Part shown: positions 17,836 to 24,739 of the stretch, piece after piece | How positions within the stretch are numbered: the first letter of the stretch is position 1 | Layout: every line of letters starts with the position of its first letter | DNA from: Pirellulales bacterium | Lineage (GTDB): Bacteria; Planctomycetota; Planctomycetia; Pirellulales; Thermoguttaceae | Length of the DNA stretch: 64,000 bases | Assembly (NCBI GenBank): GCA_016936015.1 | Contig: JAFGPV010000035.1 | Coordinates: forward strand, 62,001 to 126,000 | Direction: 5' to 3' | The notes under the pieces: generated by a model | What the model saw: only the letters and a program-made list of their open reading frames with translations | What the model was told of the DNA's origin: nothing | Database searches by the model: none | Program-made: the position numbers and the translations under genes

Positions 17836-19222
17836 CCACCGTCCACTGTCCACTGTCCGCTTCCAGCGCCGGAACCGGCTCCGTGACCATCCAGCCGCCG
17901 GCGTTGGTCCGCCGGATGTAGTCTTCAAATTCGCCGCGGAACTTGCGGATGGCGTTCTTGATCGGCCAGGCGGCGCCGTCGGCCAGGCCGCAGATCGTCG
18001 TGCCGGGCAGGATGCCGATGTTGTCGGCGATTTCCAGGAGCAGGTCGAGATCCGTCAGCCGCCCGTGGCCAGCCTTGATCCGCCGGACCATCTGCAAGGC
18101 CCAGTGCGTCCCTTCACGGCAGGGGGTGCACTGGCCGCAGCTCTCGTGGGCGAAGAACCGGCAACTGCCCAAGAGGAAATCGACCATCGAATAGGTCTCG
18201 TCCAACACCACGGCGCAGCCGGTGCCCAGGCCCAGACAGTCGACTTTCATCGGGGCGGAAAAATCCAACGGGGTATCCAGTTCGTCGGCCGACATCACGC
18301 CGGTGCTCAGTCCGCCGGGGACCACCGCTTTGGGCTTCCGCCCGCCCCACACGCCGCCGCCGAACTCGTCGATCAGTTCCCGGGCGGTCAGCCCCAGGGG
18401 GGCCTCGTAGCAGCCGGGGCGGCTGACGTGGCCGCTCAGCCCGTAGAGCTTCGGCCCGTAGCTGCCGGGGTCTCTTGGATCGTTCGGATCGGCCGGGGTG
18501 CCTAGCGACTTGAACCAATCCACCCCCCGCTCAACGATGTGCTTGACGCAGGACAGCGTCTCGACGTTGTTGACGACGGTCGGCTTGCGGAACAGCCCTT
18601 CGACGGCGGGGAACGGCGGCTTGATCCGCGGCCAGGCCCGCCGGCCCTCGATGCTCTCGATCAGACCCGTCTCCTCGCCGCAGACGTAGGCCGCCGCGCC
18701 GCGATGGATGTACACGTCGAGTGAGTAGCCGCTGCCTAAAATATTCTTGCCCAGGTAGCCCGCCGCATAGGCCTCGTCGATTGCCTGTTGCAGGCGTTTG
18801 AAGCACAGCGGATATTCGTAACGCAGGTAGATGTACGCCGTGCCGGCCCGGGTGGCGTAGCCGCTCAGGATGATCCCTTCGAGCACCTGGTGCGGATCGC
18901 GTTCCATCTGCACCCGGTTGACAAAGGTGCCCGGCTCGCTCTCGTCGGCGTTCACGCAGAGGTAGATCGGTCCCGGATGATTTTCCGGCAGGAACGACCA
19001 CTTCAGCCCCGTGGGAAATCCCGCCCCTCCCCTGCCCCGCAGGTTGCTCGCGCGGACCAACTCGACGATTTCCTTCGGGCTTTTCTCCTTGAGCGTTTTC
19101 CGCAGCGTGTCGTACCCGCCGCCGGCCTGGTACACGGCCAGCGTGTGGCCGTCCGGTTTGTGGAAGTTCGCCGATAAAACGGGTTCGTATTGGGCCACGG
19201 TTACTCCACGATCGGGTGCCAT
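17822..19222 (-). CDS. nuoF: NADH-quinone oxidoreductase subunit F
   Basis: About 466 residues. FMN/NADH-binding segment LRGRGGAGFPTGLKW, then CVNADESEPGTF, GAGAYVCGEE-like RGAAAYVCGEETGLIES, and the C-terminal 4Fe-4S ligands ESCGQCTPCREGTHW. It oxidises NADH and passes electrons to the iron-sulfur chain with NuoE. Both ends are shaped by repeats: the candidate ATG at 19222 lies in the arm of repeat R9, with a GTG near 19198 as alternative, and the last ten residues plus the stop come from a 7-bp array and repeat R11. Longer upstream starts read only repeat sequence and are rejected. Follows nuoE on the minus strand. Confidence 0.95.
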   Translation of the reverse strand: MAPDRGVTVAQYEPVLSANFHKPDGHTLAVYQAGGGYDTLRKTLKEKSPKEIVELVRASNLRGRGGAGFPTGLKWSFLPENHPGPIYLCVNADESEPGTFVNRVQMERDPHQVLEGIILSGYATRAGTAYIYLRYEYPLCFKRLQQAIDEAYAAGYLGKNILGSGYSLDVYIHRGAAAYVCGEETGLIESIEGRRAWPRIKPPFPAVEGLFRKPTVVNNVETLSCVKHIVERGVDWFKSLGTPADPNDPRDPGSYGPKLYGLSGHVSRPGCYEAPLGLTARELIDEFGGGVWGGRKPKAVVPGGLSTGVMSADELDTPLDFSAPMKVDCLGLGTGCAVVLDETYSMVDFLLGSCRFFAHESCGQCTPCREGTHWALQMVRRIKAGHGRLTDLDLLLEIADNIGILPGTTICGLADGAAWPIKNAIRKFRGEFEDYIRRTNAGGWMVTEPVPALEADSGQWTVGSCQ

Positions 19223-19296
19223 GCCCACGCTTGCGTGGGCATGAACTGGCTTTGTTGGGCGTTTCACCTGCCCACGCAAGCGTGGGCATGGCACCC
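19214..19296. repeat. 83-bp inverted repeat R9 between nuoE and nuoF
   Basis: Arms gggtgccatgcccacgcttg and its reverse, each also palindromic around the centre acgcttgcgt. A second element of the same 83-base length is at 52568-52650. This one supplies a possible start codon for nuoF and fills the nuoE-nuoF gap. Confidence 0.9.
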
Positions 19297-19307
19297 CGAA
19301 ATCCTCA

Positions 19308-19790
19308 TTATTCCAGTGCGTCGAGCAGCCCGTCGATTTTCGCCCGGGTCATCTCTTCGTGCAAGACGTCATTGACGAGGATCGCCGGGGCGTAATCGCA
19401 GGCGCCGAGGCACTCGGCCGTCTCGAGGGTGAACCGCCCGTCGGGCGTCGTCTGACCCGGCTCGATCCCGAGCTTCTCCTGGAGGTACTGTAACAGGTCC
19501 TCTTCGTCCCGGGCCTCACAACTGATCGAGCGGCAGACCCACATCCGGTACTTCCCCAGCGGCCGGTCCTGCTTGAAGAATCCGTAGAACGACAGCGCGT
19601 CCTGCACCTCGGCCGGCTGGAGATCCAACAAGGCGGCGATCTCCTCAACCGCCTCCGGCGGCACGAACCCCAATTTCTCCTGCACCGCGTGCAGCGCCGG
19701 CAGCAAGGTCGCCTGCTTGGTCGGATACCGCAAAAAATACCCGCCGATGGCGGCACGCAGGTCATCAGTCAGTAAGGATTTCTCGGGCAT
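19308..19790 (-). CDS. nuoE: NADH-quinone oxidoreductase subunit E
   Basis: 160 residues, the typical length. Thioredoxin-like 2Fe-2S protein with the four ligand cysteines in CRSISCEA and ETAECLGACDYAPAILVN. It holds cluster N1a next to NuoF. The N-terminal helical part includes LLPALHAVQEKLGFVP, well conserved in the family. Lies 23 bases after nuoD and 86 before nuoF, the latter gap filled by repeat R9. Confidence 0.96.
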   Translation of the reverse strand: MPEKSLLTDDLRAAIGGYFLRYPTKQATLLPALHAVQEKLGFVPPEAVEEIAALLDLQPAEVQDALSFYGFFKQDRPLGKYRMWVCRSISCEARDEEDLLQYLQEKLGIEPGQTTPDGRFTLETAECLGACDYAPAILVNDVLHEEMTRAKIDGLLDALE

Positions 19791-19812
19791 GGCAGTATCC
19801 TGTAAAAAACCT

Positions 19813-21039
19813 TTACCGGTCCAACTCCGCAGCGATGATGTTCAAACTACTCAAGACCGCGACGACGTCGCTTAGGGTGTGGCCGCGGATGAGGTGGGGG
19901 AAGACGGCGAAATGGAGGAACGAGGGCGGACGGCAGCGGGCGCGGTAGGCGCGGGGACTGCCGTCGCCGGAGATGTAGAAGCCCAACTCGCCATTGGGCG
20001 ATTCGGTCGCCAGGTACACTTCCTCGCAGGGAGTGGTGAAACCGCGGTTGGTCATCACCACCTCGAAGTGCGAAATCAGGCCCTCGATCGTGGAATGCAC
20101 GGCGCCCTTTTCCGGCAGGATCGCCCGGCGGTCGGGACCGACATTGACCGGGCCGGAAGGCAGGTTTTCGATCGCCTGCTGGATGATCTTGATGCTCTCG
20201 CGGACCTCGCCCATGCGGACCAGATAGCGGGCCAGGCAGTCGCCCTCCTCGGCGCAGCAGACCTGGAAGTCGAAATCGGGGTAGGCCAGGTACGGTTCGT
20301 CCTTCCGCAGATCGCGGGTCACGCCGCTGGCCCGGGCGATCGGGCCGGTGCAGCCGCGATTGATCGCCTCCTCCTTACTCAATACGCCCACGCCTTGGGT
20401 GCGGTCGACAAAGATCCGGTTGCGGACCAGCAGCCGCTCCATGTCGGTCAGCGCCTGGGGCAGGTCCTTGAGGAAGTCGCGGATCATCCGGACCGCCTGG
20501 GGCGAGGCGTCGTACATCAGGCCGCCCACGCGGGTGTAGCTGTTCGTGAACCGCGCGCCGCAGAGGGCCTCGAAAATATCGTTGATCGGCTCGCGGGGAT
20601 TGAAGGCGTAGATGAAGTGCGTAAAGGCCCCCGTGTCCAACCCCATCGCGCCGTTGGCCAGCAGGTGGTCGGAGATCCGGGCCAGCTCGTAGACGATTAC
20701 GCGGAGATACTGGCAGCGGGGCGGGACCTCGATTCCCATCAGCTTTTCGACCGCCAGGTGCCAGCCCACGTTGTTGGCCATCGGCGAGACGTAGTTCATC
20801 CGGTCGGTGACCGTAACGTACTGGTTGTAGTCCAGCGACTCGCCGAGCTTCTCGAATCCCGAGTGCAGGTACCCGATGTCCGGCATGGCGTCGACGACGG
20901 TTTCGCCCTCCAGCTTCAGCACCAGCCGCAGCGTGGTGTGCGTGGCCGGGTGCTGCGGGCCGAAGTTCAGCGTCCACAGGTAAGGCTGCGGCTCGTCGTG
21001 CGCCAAATCGCCGGGGCTGAAGGCGGGGGTCAGGGGCAT
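19813..21039 (-). CDS. nuoD: NADH-quinone oxidoreductase subunit D
   Basis: 408 residues. NFGPQHPATHTTLRLVLKLE and IGYLHSGFEKLGES are the classical 49-kDa subunit N-terminal motifs; the C-terminus ends in SLNIIAAELDR, typical of NuoD. It forms the quinone-reaction chamber with NuoB. Upstream, between nuoC and nuoD, lies a large inverted array of 7-bp repeats (21072-21232), unusual in a core operon where these genes are normally tightly packed. Confidence 0.97.
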   Translation of the reverse strand: MPLTPAFSPGDLAHDEPQPYLWTLNFGPQHPATHTTLRLVLKLEGETVVDAMPDIGYLHSGFEKLGESLDYNQYVTVTDRMNYVSPMANNVGWHLAVEKLMGIEVPPRCQYLRVIVYELARISDHLLANGAMGLDTGAFTHFIYAFNPREPINDIFEALCGARFTNSYTRVGGLMYDASPQAVRMIRDFLKDLPQALTDMERLLVRNRIFVDRTQGVGVLSKEEAINRGCTGPIARASGVTRDLRKDEPYLAYPDFDFQVCCAEEGDCLARYLVRMGEVRESIKIIQQAIENLPSGPVNVGPDRRAILPEKGAVHSTIEGLISHFEVVMTNRGFTTPCEEVYLATESPNGELGFYISGDGSPRAYRARCRPPSFLHFAVFPHLIRGHTLSDVVAVLSSLNIIAAELDR

Positions 21040-21071
21040 GAGGGGGACGTTGATGAACGGGGCTGCGTTGA

Positions 21072-21232
21072 GGGTGAATGACGAATGTCGAAGGACGAAG
21101 GACGAAAGAAGGACGAAGCTCGAATGTCGAAGAAGGTTTCATCATACATAATCAATGACGTCACGTTTCTCAGTTCGGATTTCGACATTCGGATTTCTTT
21201 CGTCATTCGTCATTCGTCATTCGTCATTATTG
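21072..21232. repeat. Inverted 7-bp arrays (gaatgac / cattcgt) between nuoC and nuoD
   Basis: Left arm contains gaatgacgaatgtcgaagga and related units; right arm contains cattcgtcattcgtcattcg, its complement type. The arms flank a loop with ggtttcat and gacgtcacg. The whole could fold as a hairpin of imperfect heptamers in the nuo transcript. Confidence 0.85.
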
Positions 21233-21234
21233 AT

Positions 21235-21738
21235 CTATTCTTCTTTCCTCGTCACCACCGGGAAATTATGTCTTTCTCCGCGGCCTTGCAGGGGGTAATC
21301 TTTGCGCAGGGGGTGGGCCGAAAACGGCTCGGGCAGGACGATCCGCCGCAGGTCGGGATGGTCCGTAAAGCGGATGCCGAACAGGTCCCAGACCTCCCGC
21401 TCCAGCCAGTTGGCCGCTTCCCAGAGACTCACCGCGGAGGGGACGGTCGGCTCCGGACCGCCCACGTAGCAGCGGACCGTCAGTCGAACGTTGGTCTCGC
21501 TGTTGGCCAGGAGATATACCAGTCCGAAGCGGTCGGGTTTTTCCGTCGGGTAGTGGAGATAATCGACGCACGTCACGTCGATCAGGTAATCCAGCGCCGC
21601 TTGTTCCTTAAGAAATTCAAGGACCGCGTAGAGCTTCTCCAAGGGGACCACAATCCGCGTCTGTTCCCGGAATTCGTCGGTGGTCAGATCGGGAAATTCC
21701 GCCCGCAACGATCCGATAACTCTCGACTCATCCATCAT
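21235..21738 (-). CDS. nuoC: NADH-quinone oxidoreductase subunit C
   Basis: 167 residues from ATG 21738 (a second ATG follows at once at 21735). Family signature [20 protein letters not shown] followed by ILPEP-like [20 protein letters not shown]. It is the 30-kDa subunit linking NuoB/D to the peripheral arm. The longer frame to 21840 is rejected because its extension reads through the nuoB coding region and a 7-bp array. The start overlaps the end of nuoB by about ten bases, so translation is probably coupled. C-terminus is followed within a few bases by an inverted heptamer array. Confidence 0.95.
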   Translation of the reverse strand: MMDESRVIGSLRAEFPDLTTDEFREQTRIVVPLEKLYAVLEFLKEQAALDYLIDVTCVDYLHYPTEKPDRFGLVYLLANSETNVRLTVRCYVGGPEPTVPSAVSLWEAANWLEREVWDLFGIRFTDHPDLRRIVLPEPFSAHPLRKDYPLQGRGERHNFPVVTRKEE

Positions 21739-22294
21739 TTTCCCCCAATCCCCAATCCCCAAATCCCTTTTCTTGCAGCGCCCGTTTCGGCCGGAGCCGG
21801 GAGGGGGCGAGGAATTCCTTTCCCCGGGCGGTCCCTTCACGCTGGATTTTCTCCTGGAGGTCGACCAACGACTGGATCAACTGTTCGGGCCGGGGGGGGC
21901 AGCCGGGGACGTAAATGTCGACCGGCATGAACCGGTCGATGCCCTGGACCACGCTGTAGGTGTCGAACACCCCGCCGGTCGAGGCACAGGCGCCCATCGA
22001 AATGCACCACTTCGGCTCGAGCATCTGCTGCCAAATCCGCTGCAGGACGGGCAGCATTTTCATCACGACCCGGCCGGCCACGATCATCAGGTCGCACTGC
22101 CGGGGACTGAAGCGGAAGACCTCCGCACCGAACCGGGCAATGTCGTGCCGGCTGGCGCCGGTGGCCATCAGTTCGATCCCGCAGCACGCCGTGGCGAACG
22201 GCATCGGCCAGAGGCTGTTCTTGCGGCACCAACTGACCAGCTTGTCGAGCCGGGAGACTACCACGTTATCAGGAAGTTCAACGATTGCAGACAT
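21728..22294 (-). CDS. nuoB: NADH-quinone oxidoreductase subunit B
   Basis: 188 residues from ATG 22294. The 4Fe-4S (N2) ligands are visible in [25 protein letters not shown] and [13 protein letters not shown]. The product lies beside the quinone site with NuoD. The longer frame to 22351 is rejected: its extra residues are encoded by a 7-bp array (aaggatg type). The last dozen residues, with G-D-W-G-L-G, are encoded by another 7-bp array of aatcccc units (about 21742-21770), so the C-terminal tail is repeat-derived and extends past the usual family end. Confidence 0.95.
   Translation of the reverse strand: MSAIVELPDNVVVSRLDKLVSWCRKNSLWPMPFATACCGIELMATGASRHDIARFGAEVFRFSPRQCDLMIVAGRVVMKMLPVLQRIWQQMLEPKWCISMGACASTGGVFDTYSVVQGIDRFMPVDIYVPGCPPRPEQLIQSLVDLQEKIQREGTARGKEFLAPSRLRPKRALQEKGFGDWGLGENDG
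21742..21770. repeat. 7-bp array (aatcccc) at nuoB/nuoC junction
   Basis: Three to four units of ccccaatccccaatccccaa. It encodes the C-terminal tail of NuoB and contains the G-rich ribosome-binding stretch used by nuoC on the minus strand. Confidence 0.85.
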
Positions 22295-22301
22295 TGTGAA
22301 T

Positions 22302-22432
22302 AAAGGATGAAGGATGAGGGATGAGGGATGAAGGATGAGGGCAGGTTTCATAATCTAAAAAAACAATTAAAGGAACAAGACGTCATTTTTCCCGTCCCTC
22401 ATCCCTCAATCCTTCATCCCTCATCCTTTTCG
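22302..22432. repeat. Inverted 7-bp arrays (ggatgag / catccct) between nuoA and nuoB
   Basis: Left arm aaggatgaaggatgagggat and on; right arm catccctcaatccttcatcc and on. The loop shares ggtttcat and gacgtcat with the loop of the array at 21072-21232 although the heptamer unit differs. The right arm abuts the nuoA stop codon and the left arm lies just upstream of the nuoB start. Confidence 0.85.
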
Positions 22433-22906
22433 TTACCTCCACTGAAACACGCCTTTCCGCCAATCGTAGACGAATCCCAGGACCAACAAGAGGATAAACA
22501 GCATCGCCCCGGCGAACACCAGCGTGCGGTTCTCGACGAGTCCCGAGGCCACGGCCGCGTCAATTCCCACCGCCGGGGCGGTCTGCGGGGGGGTGATATC
22601 GGTGGGTGCAACGGTTGCCGCGCGCGGTACGGCCGCCGGATGCGACGCTACGGCCCAAGGGTAGAGAAACAACAGTTCCACGTCGAAGACCAGGAACGCA
22701 ATCGCCAGCAAATAAAAACGCACGTCAAACCGCCGCCGGGCGTCGTGAAACGGATCCATGCCGCTCTCGTAAGGCATCCGTTTCACGCGGCCGGGACGCG
22801 CCGGATTGAAAAGCTGGGCAATTACCAGCAAGACTACGGCCAAGGCGATCGCACAAGCGACGAATAAAAAAATCGGCACGGCATCGGACAAGGCAGGATC
22901 GGTCAT
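22433..22906 (-). CDS. nuoA: NADH-quinone oxidoreductase subunit A
   Basis: 157 residues with three membrane segments. The conserved loop RMPYESGMDPFHDARRRFDV followed by RFYLLAIAFLVFDVE is the NuoA signature. It is longer than most NuoA because of an insert rich in Pro, Ala and Thr (around AAVPRAATVAPTDITPPQ) between the second and third helix, a periplasmic or cytoplasmic loop. GGGGAG lies eight bases before the ATG. First gene of the nuo run on this strand; promoter must lie in 22907-23457. Confidence 0.95.
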   Translation of the reverse strand: MTDPALSDAVPIFLFVACAIALAVVLLVIAQLFNPARPGRVKRMPYESGMDPFHDARRRFDVRFYLLAIAFLVFDVELLFLYPWAVASHPAAVPRAATVAPTDITPPQTAPAVGIDAAVASGLVENRTLVFAGAMLFILLLVLGFVYDWRKGVFQWR

Positions 22907-23002
22907 GGAGCATTTCTCCCCTTCCGCACTGTACTTTGCCCCATTCTAAGAGCGCCCTCGGAGAGGGTCAATCCGCAAGAACCCACAGCGGAGTTTCATG
23001 CA

Positions 23003-23022
23003 AGTTATGCTTCAGCATAACT
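23003..23022. other. Short perfect hairpin in nuoA leader
   Basis: agttatgc, loop ttca, gcataact: an eight-bp perfect stem in the region upstream of nuoA. Could be an mRNA leader structure or operator; no T-run follows on the minus strand. Confidence 0.4.
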
Positions 23023-23164
23023 CCCTTTTAGAGCTATAGTTACCTCCTTTGCTCTCGGGTGTTCCGTCAGGGGGGTGTGCGGCAAGATGGAAAGCATTTA
23101 TCCCCGGAACTCCCGACCTACGTTCCAAAGCTGCACTTTCTACGAGAAGACCGATGCCCCTCCC

Positions 23165-23212
23165 CAGAAAAAAAGCAGCCCTTCGTAGGCGGGGCAGGGA
23201 CCTACGAAGGGC
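23165..23212 (-). terminator. Rho-independent terminator candidate (minus strand)
   Basis: Perfect 12-bp stem (gcccttcgtagg / cctacgaagggc, loop 11 bases) at 23178-23212, followed on the minus strand by a run of seven T within gctgctttttttctg. It would stop transcription coming from the gene at 23458-23847 before the nuo operon, or end a short RNA started in between. Confidence 0.65.
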
Positions 23213-23410
23213 CAGAGAGTGAGTGGCGCCCTCTCACGTCACTAATCATACACAATCACTGGCTGATTGCAAGTCCCGGAATAAAAAAATTAGAAAATAT
23301 ATAGAGGTAGCAATTCCTGGGGGAGGATGTACCTCCTGAAATTACGTGAAATCCGCCAGACAATATAGGCACGTAATTAATCACGATTTGCTCGTACAAG
23401 AAATGCAAAC

Positions 23411-23433
23411 CGGCAGGCTCAGCCTGCCGGCGG
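23411..23433. repeat. GC-rich palindrome after the Tyr-rich gene
   Basis: ccggcaggctcagcctgccg forms an almost perfect inverted repeat, 25 bases beyond the stop codon of the gene at 23458-23847. Resembles the other REP-like elements, but no second copy is seen in the window. Confidence 0.6.
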
Positions 23434-23457
23434 TCGAGGCCTTTTCTCTATCCCGGC

Positions 23458-23847
23458 TCAGAATACGTCGGCAATGAAATGATGACCCTTGTGGTATCGC
23501 GCCCCGGTGTGCCGGTCTTTGCAGAAGGGGAAAAGCAGCGATTCGCTATACTTCGGATCCTTGCGATGTCCCGGGTAATAATTCTGCCATTGTTTGTTAT
23601 ACACCGGAATCCGCATTTCCGGCGGATAGCGATAGTACAAATCCTCGCTGCTGCGGTAGTAGTCCGCTCCCCAAAAATTCTGCGGATAGTAGACATAAGG
23701 ATAATGATAGAACCGGTTCCAATCCTGCGTGTTATAGGTATGTGCCCACTGACGGCCATAGGCCTCTTGGGCCTGCGCCTCGGCAATGCAGAAAGCGCTG
23801 GCGAGCAACGCCCCGCAGAAAACGAGCGTCCGGATTCGGCAGATCAT
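23458..23847 (-). CDS. Small Tyr-rich secreted protein (planctomycete-specific type)
   Basis: 129 residues. Signal peptide ending in AEAQAQ, then a mature part extremely rich in Tyr, Trp, His and Asn: HTYNTQDWNRFYHYPYVYYP, followed by QNFWG, SSEDLYYRYPPEMRIPVYNK and a C-terminal GHHFIADVF. Proteins of this pattern recur in Planctomycetes, sometimes labelled calmodulin-binding without evidence. No catalytic motif is visible. The aromatic density suggests a structural or cell-envelope role, or tyrosine cross-linking; that is inference. Isolated gene, followed by palindrome 23411-23433. Confidence 0.8.
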   Translation of the reverse strand: MICRIRTLVFCGALLASAFCIAEAQAQEAYGRQWAHTYNTQDWNRFYHYPYVYYPQNFWGADYYRSSEDLYYRYPPEMRIPVYNKQWQNYYPGHRKDPKYSESLLFPFCKDRHTGARYHKGHHFIADVF

Positions 23848-24186
23848 GGGAATCCCCCCTTGTGGTCAGAGCTCGAAGGACGGCACATCCGTGCCGAGAA
23901 CTGGGTCGCTTCCATAGAAGAGGCTTCCCGCCTCTTCAGCTACTTAGTCCATCGGCAACCGATACCAACGGAATTAAAAGAATATCCGTTATAAAAGGAA
24001 CAAACCGTTGAGGAGACGGGATTCAGCCTGGGGCAGACCGGATTCTTTATCGGCGAGTCATCGGAACGGATCTGCTGAGCGCAGCAAAGAATCTGGATTG
24101 TCAGGAAGTCGAAAGATATCCTTCGCCGACCACCTGCCGATAGTACCCCGTTTGTGCCCGTCAGGACGGCTCTTGAATCATCCGGA
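23848..24186. other. Intergenic region between ruvX and the Tyr-rich gene
   Basis: 339 bases, no ORF of substance. Two small hairpins are visible: cggcacatccgtgccg near 23881-23896 and gaagaggcttcccgcctctt at 23917-23937. The promoter for the Tyr-rich gene should be at its left end. Confidence 0.5.
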
Positions 24187-24654
24187 TCAGCCCTCCAACC
24201 CCCCCGGCGGATCGGGAGTCGTCTGTCCTGTTTCAAGAAACGCCGCCAGGAGGATTTGGGCGGCCACCCGATCGCGGCGGCTTTTACGCCGTTTGGAAGT
24301 GAGTTGTGCCGCTTCCAACGCCGCTTCCGCTTCCCGGGTCGTGAATCGCTCGTCGAAGAAGACCACCGGCACTCCGGTGGTCTCTTGCAGCCAGCGGCCG
24401 AACTGCCGGGCGTTTTGCGATTGCTCGCTTTCCCGACCGTCGAGATGGACCGGCAAACCTACTACAAACAGAGTGATTTCCTCCTCGGCCGCCAACCGCC
24501 GAAACCGCCGGGCGTCTTGTTCCGCGCCGCCTCGGCGGTAGGTCTCCAAGGGACTGGCGATCCTCCGCCCCGCGTCGCTGACGGCAATCCCGATCCGCAC
24601 CGTTCCAAAGTCGATGCCGGCGACGCGCCCGGGCTTTGGAGGAGGAAGGGTCAT
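24187..24654 (-). CDS. ruvX: Holliday junction resolvase-like protein RuvX (YqgF)
   Basis: 155 residues, normal size. RNase H-like fold motifs are present: GIDFGTVRIGIAVSD, VVGLPVHLDGRES, FFDERFTTREAE and the C-terminal DRVAAQILL, which supply the acidic metal-binding residues. The family acts in rRNA 5'-end maturation (16S) and was first proposed as a resolvase. C-terminal tail TTPDPPGGLEG is probably disordered. Next gene upstream on the strand is an alpha/beta hydrolase, separated by a 7-bp repeat array; no functional link is apparent. Confidence 0.94.
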   Translation of the reverse strand: MTLPPPKPGRVAGIDFGTVRIGIAVSDAGRRIASPLETYRRGGAEQDARRFRRLAAEEEITLFVVGLPVHLDGRESEQSQNARQFGRWLQETTGVPVVFFDERFTTREAEAALEAAQLTSKRRKSRRDRVAAQILLAAFLETGQTTPDPPGGLEG

Positions 24655-24674
24655 GCCGAGGAAATTATTTTTGG

Positions 24675-24736
24675 GGAATGACGAATGACGAAATCCGATT
24701 GACGAAAGAAGGACGAATATCGAATGTCGAATGAAA
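24675..24736. repeat. 7-bp array (gaatgac type)
   Basis: Reads gggaatgacgaatgacgaaa, then ccgattgacgaaagaaggac and gaatatcgaatgtcgaatga. One-armed array between ruvX and the hydrolase gene, reaching almost to the hydrolase stop codon. Confidence 0.85.
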
Positions 24737-24739
24737 CGT

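Larger units (their letters stand above)
22907..23457. other. Leader/intergenic region before nuoA
   Basis: 551 bases without a gene. It holds three hairpins: agttatgcttcagcataact at 23003-23022, a terminator-like stem at 23178-23212, and a GC palindrome at 23411-23433 just after the upstream gene. The nuo promoter on the minus strand is expected between the terminator and the nuoA start, but no consensus could be assigned. Confidence 0.6.

Noticed and set aside
19214-19296. R9 element as the terminal repeats of an insertion sequence
   Set aside because: Only about 80 bases lie between the ends, and no transposase is present here or at the second copy.
21739-21840. N-terminal extension of NuoC
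   Set aside because: Reads through nuoB coding sequence and a heptamer array; ATG 21738 matches the family start.
21085-21930. Plus-strand ORF of 281 codons across nuoC/nuoB
   Set aside because: Opposite to conserved nuo genes; its length results from stop-poor GC-rich sequence and a stop-free heptamer array.
22295-22351. N-terminal extension of NuoB
   Set aside because: Encoded by a ggatgag-type array; no family homology before M-S-A-I-V.
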